From NCBI GenBank assembly GCA_004195615.1, contig PSPW01000009.1, positions 44,611 to 87,832 of the forward strand: a stretch of 43,222 bases of DNA, given 5' to 3'. This document shows, piece after piece, positions 34,931-43,222 of the stretch. Both the position numbers and the translations under genes were made by a program. Each line of letters starts with the position of its first letter. Positions within the stretch are counted from its first letter, which is position 1. Origin of the DNA: Methanobacteriota archaeon (GTDB lineage: Archaea; Thermoplasmatota; Poseidoniia; Poseidoniales; Thalassarchaeaceae). The notes under the pieces are model-generated. The model did not search any database. It was not told the origin of the DNA and saw only the letters and a list, made by a program, of their open reading frames with translations.

Positions 34931-37900
34931 ATGGAAGGCAATGCGAGTATGGCACGGTCGGTAGTGGCCATCCTGCTTCTGAGCACGATTTCTACTCTAG
35001 TGCTGGCTGATGATGCCGGCTCGGGTTCCGATGCAGGGGACTCTTCAAGCAGTGCGACCCCCCTCAATCCCACCAACGCTACCTACTATGGAAACCTCTC
35101 CTCAACAGACACATCTGACTTCTACTCCATTTCCATGCCCAACGGGACCGGGGTCTCCGTTGGCCTGACATCCCCAACCGGTAGTGACTTCGACCTCTAC
35201 CTGTACGACTCAGGGAACTCGCAGATAGACTACAGCTTCTCCGTGTCTTCGTATGACGAGGTCACATCAAACGGCACCAGCATAGGTGGAACTACCGTTT
35301 ACATCGAAGTCAGGCGATATTCCGGTTCTGGCCAATACTCGATGCAGATTTGGATATTCTCTGAACCGCAAGGACCCGCCCAGAACGATGCCGGGACCGG
35401 TTCGGATGCTGGCGACACATCAACGTCGGCAACGCCGCTAAACTCGTCCAACCAGACCGTCCCAGGTTGGATCTCGGACACTTTCGACCCCCAGGACTGG
35501 TACAACATCTCGATCCCTTCCGGGAACGGGATATACGTCACCATGAGTTTCCCAAATGGCTCCGTATCCGGTTCGCAGCTCGCTTTGATCGAATCCACTG
35601 CGACCTACTACATCCAAAACGACTACACTTCCCCCTACGAGGTCACCAGCAATGGTACGAACGTAGGGGACGGATACGTATTCATCCGTGTCCTGACCAG
35701 CTCCGACGAGGGCCACTACAACCTAACGATAACGCTATTCTCCACTGCAGGCCAACCCGGTTCTTCGCAGGATGATGCGGGATCAGGGATGGATGCCGGG
35801 GACAACGCAGGTGCAGCGCTGCAAATCAACATGACCAGCAACACGACCACATTCGAGGGCTGGGTCGACAATAACTGGGACTCTAACGACTACTACTCAG
35901 TCTTCGTGCCCACTAACTGGACGTCTTGGGCATCCCTGTCGTGGTTAAACACATCAGCCGATCTCGACCTCTACCTATACGACTCCAACCAGACCACCCT
36001 CGCATATTCGTACTTCGACAACCCGGAGACCGTCTCTGGGAACTCGTCTTCCATCAGTGGCACCACCATCTATTACAACGTCGTCGCCTACTCTGGTAAC
36101 GACCTCTACTACAACCTGACAATAGGGTTCGCAAACCTGTCCGACAGCCCCGCATTCAATCAGAACGACGCGAACTCCGGTGGGGATGCCGGTGACGACT
36201 TTTCAACAGCTCTCGGTCTCCCCAACGACAATGGCACGTACTACGGCTGGATTTCCGAATCATTGGATATCGATGATTTCTACAGTGTCCAGATCCCATC
36301 TGGCTATGCGATCGAGGTCAATCTTTCCTGGAACAACTCGGCTAACGACTTCGATCTCGGCCTCTATGATGGCGCACAGTCAATGATCGACTCCAGCACA
36401 TCCGACAACCCTGAGACTGTGGAGAGCGGTTCGACGGATGTTAGCAACTCCACTGTGTATGTCCTCGTCCAATCCTCTGCCGGATGGTGGGGAACAGGCG
36501 GAGAGGGCAACTACACCCTAGTAATCACCCTGGTCAACCAGTCAGAGGTACCCGGACTCAACCAGAACGATGCATACACGGGCGAGGATGCAGGCAACGA
36601 GTACTCTAACGCCACCCCCCTAGTGAATGCAACACCCGTGTTCTCCATTTGGCCTGGATACGTAGACAGCGGCTCGGACGAATACGACTACTATCAGGTA
36701 TACGTCCCCGTGGATCACGGCATCACTGTGGGGCTTTCCCCTGGTTACGGACAGTCCAACTGGCTCGCACTCGCACTCTATGACAGTGCGAACAACCAGG
36801 TTGACTACGACTACTACTCCAACCCACAATCGGTGTCGACAAACGGCACCGGGTCAAATCTCGGAGGCTCAAACGTCGTCATCGAGGTGTCGGCATACAA
36901 CGGAGGCGACCAGTACAACCTCTCACTCTGGATTTTCAGCCTCGATGCGGATGGTGACGGCTTCTACGACGAAGACGAGTACGCTTGCGGCTCAGATCCG
37001 TACGACAATGCCAGCATACCAGTCGACACCGATGCAGACGGGCTGTGCGACATACTGGACGAAGATATCGACGGCGACGGCGTTGACAACGCTAACGACT
37101 CGTTCCCGGATGATGCGAACGAGACCACGGACAGCGACGGCGACGGAACCGGAGACAACTCCGATCCCGACGACGACAACGACGGCTGGAGCGATTCCCA
37201 TGAGTACTCCTGCGGCACCGATGGCTATGACCCCGACTCATTCCCCGACGACCTAGACTCCGACGGGATATGCGACATCCTCGACGAGGACATCGATGGT
37301 GATGGCTATGACAACCCATCCGATAGCTTCGACTACGACTCGGACGAGTGGAACGACACAGACTCCGATGGGATAGGGGACAACTCGGATGGGGACGATG
37401 ACGGTGACGGCTTCTACGATGGGGTCGAGGTCGATTGCCTCTCAGACCCATTGGACCTCTCATCAGTACCTGTTGACACCGACTCAGACGGGGTCTGCGA
37501 CGAACTAGACGACGACGTCGATGGGGACGGGATAGGAAATGACTTTGACGACTTCCCATTCGACGACTCCGAGAGCACCGACACCGACGGCGACGGGATT
37601 GGGGACACCTCAGACCCCGATGACGACAATGATGGTTACCAGGACGCCTTCGACTCATTCCCATTGGACTCCAGCGAGTGGAACGACAACGATGGGGACC
37701 TGGTCGGGGACAATGCCGATCCCGACGACGACAACGACGGCTGGGATGACGTGGACGAGACTAACTGCGGCACCAACCCATCCCTGATGCAATCCGCACC
37801 GGATGACTGGGACGGTGATCGGCTCTGCGACGTAATCGACCCCGATGACGACAACGACGCTTGGAACGACACGGTAGACTCCTTCCCATACGATCCCAAC

Positions 37901-38602
37901 GAGTGGGACGACCTCGATGGCGACAACCATGGGTCAAACTCGGATCCGGATGACGATGGCGATGGCTGGAGCGACTCCGACGAGCTCAGCATCTGTGGAA
38001 CTGACGCTCGAGACTCCCAATCCGTCCCCGATGACTTCGATGGCGACAGGATTTGCGATAACCTAGATGACGATGACGACAACGACCTCGTACTCGACTT
38101 CGATGACGCATTCCCAAAGGACCCAACTGAGACTAAGGACACAGATGGCGATGGCCAGGGGGATGGCGATGACACCGACGACGACAATGACGGATGGGCC
38201 GATGTTACCGAGGTTGTGTGTGAGACGTCCCCGATATCGTCCGAAGAGATTCCAGCGGACTTCGACGGAGATTTGACATGCGACCTGATCGATCCCGACG
38301 ACGACAACGACGGCGTCATCGACTCGGAGGACGCGTTCCCATACGACTCCGAAGAGTGGGTGGACAGGAACTCAGACGGCCTGGGGGACAACGCTAACCC
38401 ACTCACCATAATGGACAAGATGAAGCTCAACCCGGAGGTATCTATCATAGCAATAGGGAGCATGGCCGCAATGCTATCAGCAACCATGGCATTCCTGTTC
38501 GGCAGGAGCAGGCTAAAGGGGCAATACGACGAAGACCAGAGTTGGGTTGAAGAAGACGAAGACGAGGATGATTACTACGCTGATTGGGAGTACCAGCAAT
38601 AA
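34931..38602 (+). CDS. Cell-surface protein with five PPC-like domains, TSP3-type calcium repeats and C-terminal anchor
   Basis: From the ATG at 34931 the product has 1223 residues; 34949 is another start, and the GTG at 34874 lies in the upstream terminator. A signal peptide ends near L-V-L-A-D-D. Five PPC-like beta domains follow, each opening with D-D-A-G-S-G or Q-N-D-A plus D-A-G-D and carrying D-Y-Y-S-V-x-V-P and D-L-Y-L-Y-D; they begin near residues 27, 151, 279, 411 and 543. From about 670 to 1155, thrombospondin type-3-like calcium repeats are rich in D-x-D-G-D-G, D-P-D-D-D-N-D-G-W and F-P-x-D; most modules carry a C-G-T/S-D and a G-x-C-D Cys that could pair. A membrane helix (I-I-A-I-G-S-M-A-A-M-L) and an acidic tail (E-E-D-E-D-E-D-D) end it. 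An adhesin or rigid surface stalk is inferred. Confidence 0.88.
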   Translation: MEGNASMARSVVAILLLSTISTLVLADDAGSGSDAGDSSSSATPLNPTNATYYGNLSSTDTSDFYSISMPNGTGVSVGLTSPTGSDFDLYLYDSGNSQIDYSFSVSSYDEVTSNGTSIGGTTVYIEVRRYSGSGQYSMQIWIFSEPQGPAQNDAGTGSDAGDTSTSATPLNSSNQTVPGWISDTFDPQDWYNISIPSGNGIYVTMSFPNGSVSGSQLALIESTATYYIQNDYTSPYEVTSNGTNVGDGYVFIRVLTSSDEGHYNLTITLFSTAGQPGSSQDDAGSGMDAGDNAGAALQINMTSNTTTFEGWVDNNWDSNDYYSVFVPTNWTSWASLSWLNTSADLDLYLYDSNQTTLAYSYFDNPETVSGNSSSISGTTIYYNVVAYSGNDLYYNLTIGFANLSDSPAFNQNDANSGGDAGDDFSTALGLPNDNGTYYGWISESLDIDDFYSVQIPSGYAIEVNLSWNNSANDFDLGLYDGAQSMIDSSTSDNPETVESGSTDVSNSTVYVLVQSSAGWWGTGGEGNYTLVITLVNQSEVPGLNQNDAYTGEDAGNEYSNATPLVNATPVFSIWPGYVDSGSDEYDYYQVYVPVDHGITVGLSPGYGQSNWLALALYDSANNQVDYDYYSNPQSVSTNGTGSNLGGSNVVIEVSAYNGGDQYNLSLWIFSLDADGDGFYDEDEYACGSDPYDNASIPVDTDADGLCDILDEDIDGDGVDNANDSFPDDANETTDSDGDGTGDNSDPDDDNDGWSDSHEYSCGTDGYDPDSFPDDLDSDGICDILDEDIDGDGYDNPSDSFDYDSDEWNDTDSDGIGDNSDGDDDGDGFYDGVEVDCLSDPLDLSSVPVDTDSDGVCDELDDDVDGDGIGNDFDDFPFDDSESTDTDGDGIGDTSDPDDDNDGYQDAFDSFPLDSSEWNDNDGDLVGDNADPDDDNDGWDDVDETNCGTNPSLMQSAPDDWDGDRLCDVIDPDDDNDAWNDTVDSFPYDPNEWDDLDGDNHGSNSDPDDDGDGWSDSDELSICGTDARDSQSVPDDFDGDRICDNLDDDDDNDLVLDFDDAFPKDPTETKDTDGDGQGDGDDTDDDNDGWADVTEVVCETSPISSEEIPADFDGDLTCDLIDPDDDNDGVIDSEDAFPYDSEEWVDRNSDGLGDNANPLTIMDKMKLNPEVSIIAIGSMAAMLSATMAFLFGRSRLKGQYDEDQSWVEEDEDEDDYYADWEYQQ

Positions 38603-38604
38603 CT

Positions 38605-38636
38605 GGTGTACTTTTTGCACTTTGTGTATTTTTTTT
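38605..38636 (+). terminator. T-rich terminator after the PPC/TSP3 protein gene
   Basis: GGTGTACTTTTTGCAC begins 2 bp after the stop and is followed by TTTGTGTA and a run of eight T. It matches 14 of 16 bases with the element at 34871-34886. Confidence 0.7.
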
Positions 38637-38668
38637 ACTAGAATATCCAATATTTCACTTTACAGTAT

Positions 38669-38771
38669 ATTTCCTGATTCAGTAATAAATTAGAACTATT
38701 ATTTCCTATATTCATAATAACTTTCCTAATTTAGTAATATATCTCGTATATTTTACTGGATTAGTGAAAAA
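38669..38771 (+). promoter_or_regulatory. Four helically phased operator-like repeats in an AT-rich intergenic region
   Basis: Repeats resembling TTTCCTRATTYAGTAATA begin at about 38670, 38702, 38722 and 38752, offsets of 32, 20 and 30 bp, close to whole turns of DNA. Three contain a 9-bp core, CTGATTCAG (38674-38682), CTAATTTAG (38726-38734) and CTGGATTAG (38756-38764), of which the first two are perfect palindromes about a central T. They lie 30-130 bp upstream of the TATA box of the next gene. Confidence 0.5.
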
Positions 38772-38784
38772 GTGAAAAAGTGAG
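38763..38784 (+). repeat. Tandem octamer AGTGAAAA x2.75
   Basis: AGTGAAAA at 38763-38770 and 38771-38778 is followed by AGTGAG at 38779-38784. It lies just upstream of the TATA box, where upstream activators or BRE-flanking A-tracts act, and shares AGTGA with the palindrome at 38824-38836. Confidence 0.7.
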
Positions 38785-38797
38785 CATTTTGAGAGAT

Positions 38798-38807
38798 GTT
38801 TATATTT
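38798..38807 (+). promoter_or_regulatory. Strong TATA box of the second PPC/TSP3 protein gene
   Basis: GTTTATATTT is centred about 38 nt before the ATG at 38841, predicting a transcription start near 38828-38830 and a short leader. Confidence 0.65.
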
Positions 38808-38823
38808 GATACAAGGTGTGATG

Positions 38824-38836
38824 GTCACTAAGTGAC
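38824..38836. promoter_or_regulatory. Perfect 13-bp palindrome at the predicted transcription start
   Basis: GTCACT-A-AGTGAC has two perfect 6-bp arms about a central A, 17 nt past the TATA box and 4 nt before the ATG. A protein bound here would block initiation, as archaeal repressors do. Confidence 0.6.
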
Positions 38837-38840
38837 GCCT

Positions 38841-41800
38841 ATGAATGGAAATGCAACAAGATCAGTAAATCTGACACTGCTAATGATTGTCTCGGTTTGC
38901 CTACCGATGCTGGGGGCCATAGATGCCCCCTCAGAGCTCGACAGAGCCGGTGAGCGAGGAGAGACTCTTGCCAACTGCCAGGGACCAGACGCTTGCCGGG
39001 GGACGGATGCGGGGAACACCCTCGCAACCCACCACAACCTGACAGACGACTTCTCGTGGACTGGTGAGGAGACGATAACGTACTACGGAGACGCCTCCAA
39101 TGCTACGAGTTTCAGCTCTTTGAGTGACGACAACGCCGACGGGTACCTCCTAGATTTGCCCGTAGGATACGGATACACCGTTGAGTTGTCTTGGAACCAC
39201 TCTGGCGTTAACTTTTACGAGAACTACGCCTTCATGCTATCCCTCGGCCCCGGAGACGGTGCCGTGTCCAGCTACTACCAAGGCACTTGGGGATACGCCT
39301 ACTACTCACTCACAGGGGAAATCACCATGGGTACCGACGGAACAATGGAAGGCAACACCTACGGTGCATGGTACTACGCAGATCCGCCCTTCGACCTAGT
39401 CGGTGAAGCATCTGTGATTTTTATTACCTGTTACTACTGCTACCAGACCGGCGTCGCTAGCGACTACACGATGAACATCACCGTGTGGACCGGAGACGGA
39501 GGACTCAAGGGTGACGTCACTTCACCCCAGTACAACGTCCTTCTGGACATGCCCGACGAGCCATTCTCGTGGAGCTACCAGGTCGACACCTTCGATCTCA
39601 GTGCGGGAGACTCCGCAGACCTAGTCGTAACATTCTGCGACGTATGGTGCGATCCCGAGACCTCCATAGAGGTCACCAAGCCGGATGGGACGACCGATGG
39701 GTTCGCTCTGCCAGACTACTTCGAAGGATGGCTGGCAACTTACTCTGATGCCGGTACATACACCGTCGAAAAGATCGACACATACGGCGACGGCGGAATG
39801 GGGCTTTCGGTTGGAATCTCTATAGGGAACTTCAGCGGTCTACTTACGGTGGACGATTTCGTGTACGATGATATGGCGTCCGGACACGTAGACTCCACTG
39901 ACACATCCGACATCTACGCTATTTGGCTTCCAGAGAACTACAAGGCGAACCTGACCCTCGACTGGGAAAACAGCGCCGATCTTGACCTCCAGCTATACAC
40001 CGACTACGACCCTGCCACAGAGACTCTGTCGGGGATGTTCGATTACTCCTGGTTCGACCAGCCCGAGTTCATCGATATAGGTCAGCTAGGGGATGCGACG
40101 ATGTTCTTCGCAGAGGTTCTACACTACAGCGGCCCATCCACGGGTTACATACTCGAGTATCAGACCGAGCCAGGCTCGCCACCGCCTTGCTTCTTCCAAG
40201 ACGACGGACAAGCTCCTGGCGACGGGGTCTTCAACGGAAACGGAGAGGACGCAACAGAAGGCGCATACACGCCCGAAGACGCACCAATCGACGTCACTGG
40301 CCTAGCTGACTCAGATGGCAATGGACAGTTCGAGGGAATGATGTGCACTGGCTACGACGAAACAGACTGGTACCAGATTTCCGTCCCTGCAGGCGACGGA
40401 CTCTGGGCAATGCTGGAGTGGCCCGAGGGCATCGACAGCAACTTCAACGACACCATCGAGATCGAGGGCAACATCGACTTCGCAATGTACATGGTCACAT
40501 CAGCGGGTTACACGTCCTTCGTGAGCTCCTCCTACGGGTTCCACCCGCAGGCGGTCGCAACCAACGAGTCCTACTCGTGGACAAACGATCTCGGAGTAGA
40601 CTCGGTTGCCTACCTAAGACTACTTCTTAGCGATATGACGGAGGACTACGAGAGCAACTACACCGTGACCTTCGCTACGTACAACGCCACCGAGCAGCCA
40701 TGGCAGATGGACTGTCAGAACGATGCGGGCCAAGCGCCAATCAACGGTTGCGCGGATGCGGGCGACTTCTACGCCGACTCGCTCAACCTGTCAACTGCAA
40801 ACCAGACCTTCACGGGCTATGGGCACGACAGCTTCGATAGGGCCGACTACTACAGGATGTACCTACCGGACAACTACGCGTTCGAGGTATGCGTGGATTT
40901 CCCAGGCCAGAACGACATAGACCTGAACCTGTACTACGTTAACCCGACCTACGGCTGGATGTCCTTCGTCGCATCCTCGTACAACGACAACCCCGAGTGC
41001 GCTTGGGCGCAGTACGATGATGCTGGGCAGGACATCTACCTGTTGATCTCGACCGATCGCGGAAGCGGTGACTACGAGGTCACCATATCTCTAGTCACAC
41101 TAGGGCTTGCACCCGGTGACAACCAGGATGACTGCGGCATGGCCGGCTCCGTGCCGGGCGGTGACGCTGCTGACCTGGTATACCCAGGTGCATGGAGCGG
41201 ACACACGTTCACCAACGAGAGCACTCAGGCCGACCTGAATCCATACGACGCTAACGGCGACGTGAGGAGCTCGTGGGACGGTGGTGTCTGCACCGGATGG
41301 ACCTCCTACACATGGGACATGTACGACATGTACAGCATCGCGGTGCCAGAGGGTAACTACGTCAACATAGACTACGACTTCGACCTAGAGGGAGAAGGAG
41401 ACGGAAGCATCTACCACACGGTGTACATGCTGATGTGCCAAGAGCAGCACATGCCATGCCAGTACCCTGCAAACGGCGCATACTTCGTCCAGCAGGACTT
41501 CGGTTACGGAATGGACTTGCTCACTCAGAACTCCGGCCTATGGCCGGTCGGCACGATGCACAACAGATCCGGATGCGACACAACCTTCCCAAATCCAGTC
41601 TGCGCAGCAAATGGCTGGGACGCAACCAATGCGGTCTCAGACACACCAGGGTGGGTCTACATCTACATCTACTCGTTCGGTGACAATGCCGGCCACGATT
41701 ACGAGATGAACATCTCGTTCCTACCGCTCTCAAATCTCGAGGGAGGCAGTCAGAACGACGCCAACTCGGGCATGGACGCAGGACCCGGAGCATCGACAGC

Positions 41801-43222
41801 AATTCACGTCAACGACTACGTGAACGCGACCAACAACACGCTTTCGTGGAACGGATGGAACAAGGCAGGCCTGGACTCGACAGACAGATACACATTCAAC
41901 GTACCAGCCAACCATGGCGTCAACATCGATTTGAGTCACGGATACGACATTCCCGACGTGTGGATGATTCTAGACATCTTCGACAACTCATGGACCCAAA
42001 TCGGAATGTCTGCATTTGGCTCCGGCGGACAGAACTTCAACACCACTTCAGTCGCCTCACCAGTCGATTCCTGGATGGGAATAGGTGTGAGAAACTGGGG
42101 CAACTATGACGACGTGGGAACCAACTACACGGTCAACGTCACCTTCTACACGCTAGACGCTGACGGCGATGGCTGGTTAGACCAGCTCGAGCTTGACTGC
42201 GGCACCGACCCATACGACAACACCAGCGTCCCAACCGACACTGATGGAGACGGAGAGTGCGACGCGCTCGACGAGGATATCGACGGTGACGGAATAGGGA
42301 ACGACCTCGACGAGATGCCTCTCGACGAGAATGGCTCGAGCGACCTCGACGGCGATGGAATCGCCGACGACGTTGACCCCGACGTCGATGGTGATGGATG
42401 GTCGAACATAGCAGAGCAGATTTGCCTTGGTATGAGCAGCATGGCCCACATGGAATACAACGTCACCCCGTCGGACTACGACGACGACGGACTGTGCGAC
42501 ATCACCGCCAACTCCGACCTAGATCACTCCTCGGCCAGCACATACCTGGACTCCGATGGAGACAACGACGGCACGGACGACGAGACCGACGCATTCGACT
42601 TCGATCAGTGCGCGGACACGGACACCGACCACGATGGCATGCCCGACAGCATAGACATTGGTCTGCTGGACGCTTCCAACAACACCGTGTGTCTGCCCGA
42701 GACACCCACCAACCTCACCGAGGATGATGACGACGACGGCGACGGTCACACGGACGACTACGAGACTCAGTGCGGCAGCGACCCATTGCTAGCAACCGAT
42801 ATGCCGGTTGACAGCACCCTGAACATGAACTTGGGTGGCTACTCGAACGGCCTGTGCGACGCACTTGACCCAGATGACGACAACGACGGAGTGAACGACA
42901 CCGATGATGTGTGGCCGTACGACTCCTCAGAATGGTCGGACGCCGATGGCGACGGTCAGGGCGACAACAGGGACATGGACGATGACAACGACGGATGGTG
43001 GGACACATGCGACCAGAGCGCATGGCTAGCGGCCCAGAACTCCTCAACAATCGAGGGCCTGAACTACTTCCCCTCCGAGACTGGTGGAATTGCGAGCACC
43101 TGCCCGACCAATGCAGATGCATTCCCGCTTGACGGGACCGAGTGGATTGACACCGACGGCGACGGGGTCGGCAACAACGCCGATATCGACGACGACGGAC
43201 AGAGCCCCGGCAACGCCGAGGC
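38841..43222 (+). CDS. Large secreted PPC-like/TSP3-repeat surface protein, cut by the right edge
   Basis: Open from the ATG at 38841 to the window end (1460 codons, no stop). M-N-G-N-A-T-R-S-V-N-L-T-L-L-M-I-V-S-V-C-L-P-M-L-G-A is a signal peptide. An N-terminal region of about 1,090 residues holds PPC-like beta domains with D-L-D-L-Q-L-Y, D-I-D-L-N-L-Y-Y and D-W-Y-Q-I-S-V-P elements and more Cys than its neighbour (for example C-Y-Y-C, C-Q-N-D-A-G and C-A-D-A-G-D). From about residue 1105 come calcium-type repeats D-A-D-G-D-G-W, C-G-T-D-P-Y-D-N, D-G-E-C-D, D-P-D-D-D-N-D-G. The closing repeats and any anchor lie outside. It looks like a diverged, larger paralogue of the 34931-38602 protein, with its own promoter. 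A surface adhesin role is inferred. Confidence 0.85.
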   Translation, partial: MNGNATRSVNLTLLMIVSVCLPMLGAIDAPSELDRAGERGETLANCQGPDACRGTDAGNTLATHHNLTDDFSWTGEETITYYGDASNATSFSSLSDDNADGYLLDLPVGYGYTVELSWNHSGVNFYENYAFMLSLGPGDGAVSSYYQGTWGYAYYSLTGEITMGTDGTMEGNTYGAWYYADPPFDLVGEASVIFITCYYCYQTGVASDYTMNITVWTGDGGLKGDVTSPQYNVLLDMPDEPFSWSYQVDTFDLSAGDSADLVVTFCDVWCDPETSIEVTKPDGTTDGFALPDYFEGWLATYSDAGTYTVEKIDTYGDGGMGLSVGISIGNFSGLLTVDDFVYDDMASGHVDSTDTSDIYAIWLPENYKANLTLDWENSADLDLQLYTDYDPATETLSGMFDYSWFDQPEFIDIGQLGDATMFFAEVLHYSGPSTGYILEYQTEPGSPPPCFFQDDGQAPGDGVFNGNGEDATEGAYTPEDAPIDVTGLADSDGNGQFEGMMCTGYDETDWYQISVPAGDGLWAMLEWPEGIDSNFNDTIEIEGNIDFAMYMVTSAGYTSFVSSSYGFHPQAVATNESYSWTNDLGVDSVAYLRLLLSDMTEDYESNYTVTFATYNATEQPWQMDCQNDAGQAPINGCADAGDFYADSLNLSTANQTFTGYGHDSFDRADYYRMYLPDNYAFEVCVDFPGQNDIDLNLYYVNPTYGWMSFVASSYNDNPECAWAQYDDAGQDIYLLISTDRGSGDYEVTISLVTLGLAPGDNQDDCGMAGSVPGGDAADLVYPGAWSGHTFTNESTQADLNPYDANGDVRSSWDGGVCTGWTSYTWDMYDMYSIAVPEGNYVNIDYDFDLEGEGDGSIYHTVYMLMCQEQHMPCQYPANGAYFVQQDFGYGMDLLTQNSGLWPVGTMHNRSGCDTTFPNPVCAANGWDATNAVSDTPGWVYIYIYSFGDNAGHDYEMNISFLPLSNLEGGSQNDANSGMDAGPGASTAIHVNDYVNATNNTLSWNGWNKAGLDSTDRYTFNVPANHGVNIDLSHGYDIPDVWMILDIFDNSWTQIGMSAFGSGGQNFNTTSVASPVDSWMGIGVRNWGNYDDVGTNYTVNVTFYTLDADGDGWLDQLELDCGTDPYDNTSVPTDTDGDGECDALDEDIDGDGIGNDLDEMPLDENGSSDLDGDGIADDVDPDVDGDGWSNIAEQICLGMSSMAHMEYNVTPSDYDDDGLCDITANSDLDHSSASTYLDSDGDNDGTDDETDAFDFDQCADTDTDHDGMPDSIDIGLLDASNNTVCLPETPTNLTEDDDDDGDGHTDDYETQCGSDPLLATDMPVDSTLNMNLGGYSNGLCDALDPDDDNDGVNDTDDVWPYDSSEWSDADGDGQGDNRDMDDDNDGWWDTCDQSAWLAAQNSSTIEGLNYFPSETGGIASTCPTNADAFPLDGTEWIDTDGDGVGNNADIDDDGQSPGNAE

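Noticed and set aside
36950-38400. Dense short repeats that could look like a CRISPR array or satellite
   Set aside because: They encode Asp-rich TSP3-type calcium repeats in frame with a surface protein; copies are diverged, with no constant repeat and spacer pattern.

Overview
The window is archaeal chromosome, most likely from a marine Thermoplasmatota lineage such as Marine Group II (Poseidoniia). Archaeal markers seen directly are an Rpo11-type RNA polymerase subunit, aEF1B next to its small zinc-ribbon partner, an archaeal-type AsnRS, a TruD, DUF2240, an RNase P RNA, and TATA boxes about 25 nt upstream of start codons. The lineage is an inference: it rests on moderate GC, very large secreted beta-propeller, PPC and TSP3 proteins, paired RND/MMPL proteins and a subtilase next to fatty-acid genes. 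Nothing looks mobile: there is no integrase, transposase, CRISPR array or phage module.

Layout. 1-5961 (minus) is one very large secreted RCC1/beta-propeller protein gene, broken at 1519-1534 by a perfect 8-bp tandem duplication, so it reads as two adjacent ORFs; its 3' end lies left of the window. 6053-8674 (minus) is an 873-residue Lys/Ala/Glu-rich coiled coil ending in a helix-hairpin-helix. 8756-11670 (minus) is an operon of HEAT-repeat protein, unknown 95-residue protein and DEAD-box RNA helicase. 11768-19423 is a dense housekeeping block: DUF2240, an RND protein, rpo11-truD, zinc ribbon-aEF1B, a cupin, RlmE/FtsJ and a sugar-nucleotide epimerase. 19426-22938 is a second, larger RND protein. 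22949-23244 (minus) is the RNase P RNA. Then on plus come rpiA, tRNA-Lys(CUU), asnS, a four-helix membrane protein and an acyl-CoA dehydrogenase; on minus, a small unknown protein, a possible 32-codon ORF and tRNA-Gln(UUG).

27991-43222 (plus) is dominated by cell-surface genes: a 1989-residue membrane-anchored subtilase, a 3-hydroxyacyl-CoA dehydrogenase, a PPC/TSP3-repeat protein with a C-terminal anchor, and a second PPC/TSP3 protein that runs off the right edge. Between the last two lies the only clearly AT-rich intergenic region (38603-38840), with helically phased repeats, tandem octamers, a strong TATA box and a perfect 13-bp palindrome at the predicted transcription start.

Genes are packed tightly. 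All four convergent protein-gene junctions have a gap of zero or a 4-nt overlap, three of them through self-complementary stop-codon pairs. The acyl-CoA and hydroxyacyl-CoA dehydrogenases fit beta-oxidation or branched-chain amino-acid breakdown. With the secreted protease and large adhesin-like proteins they suggest a heterotroph living on proteins and lipids; that lifestyle is inferred.
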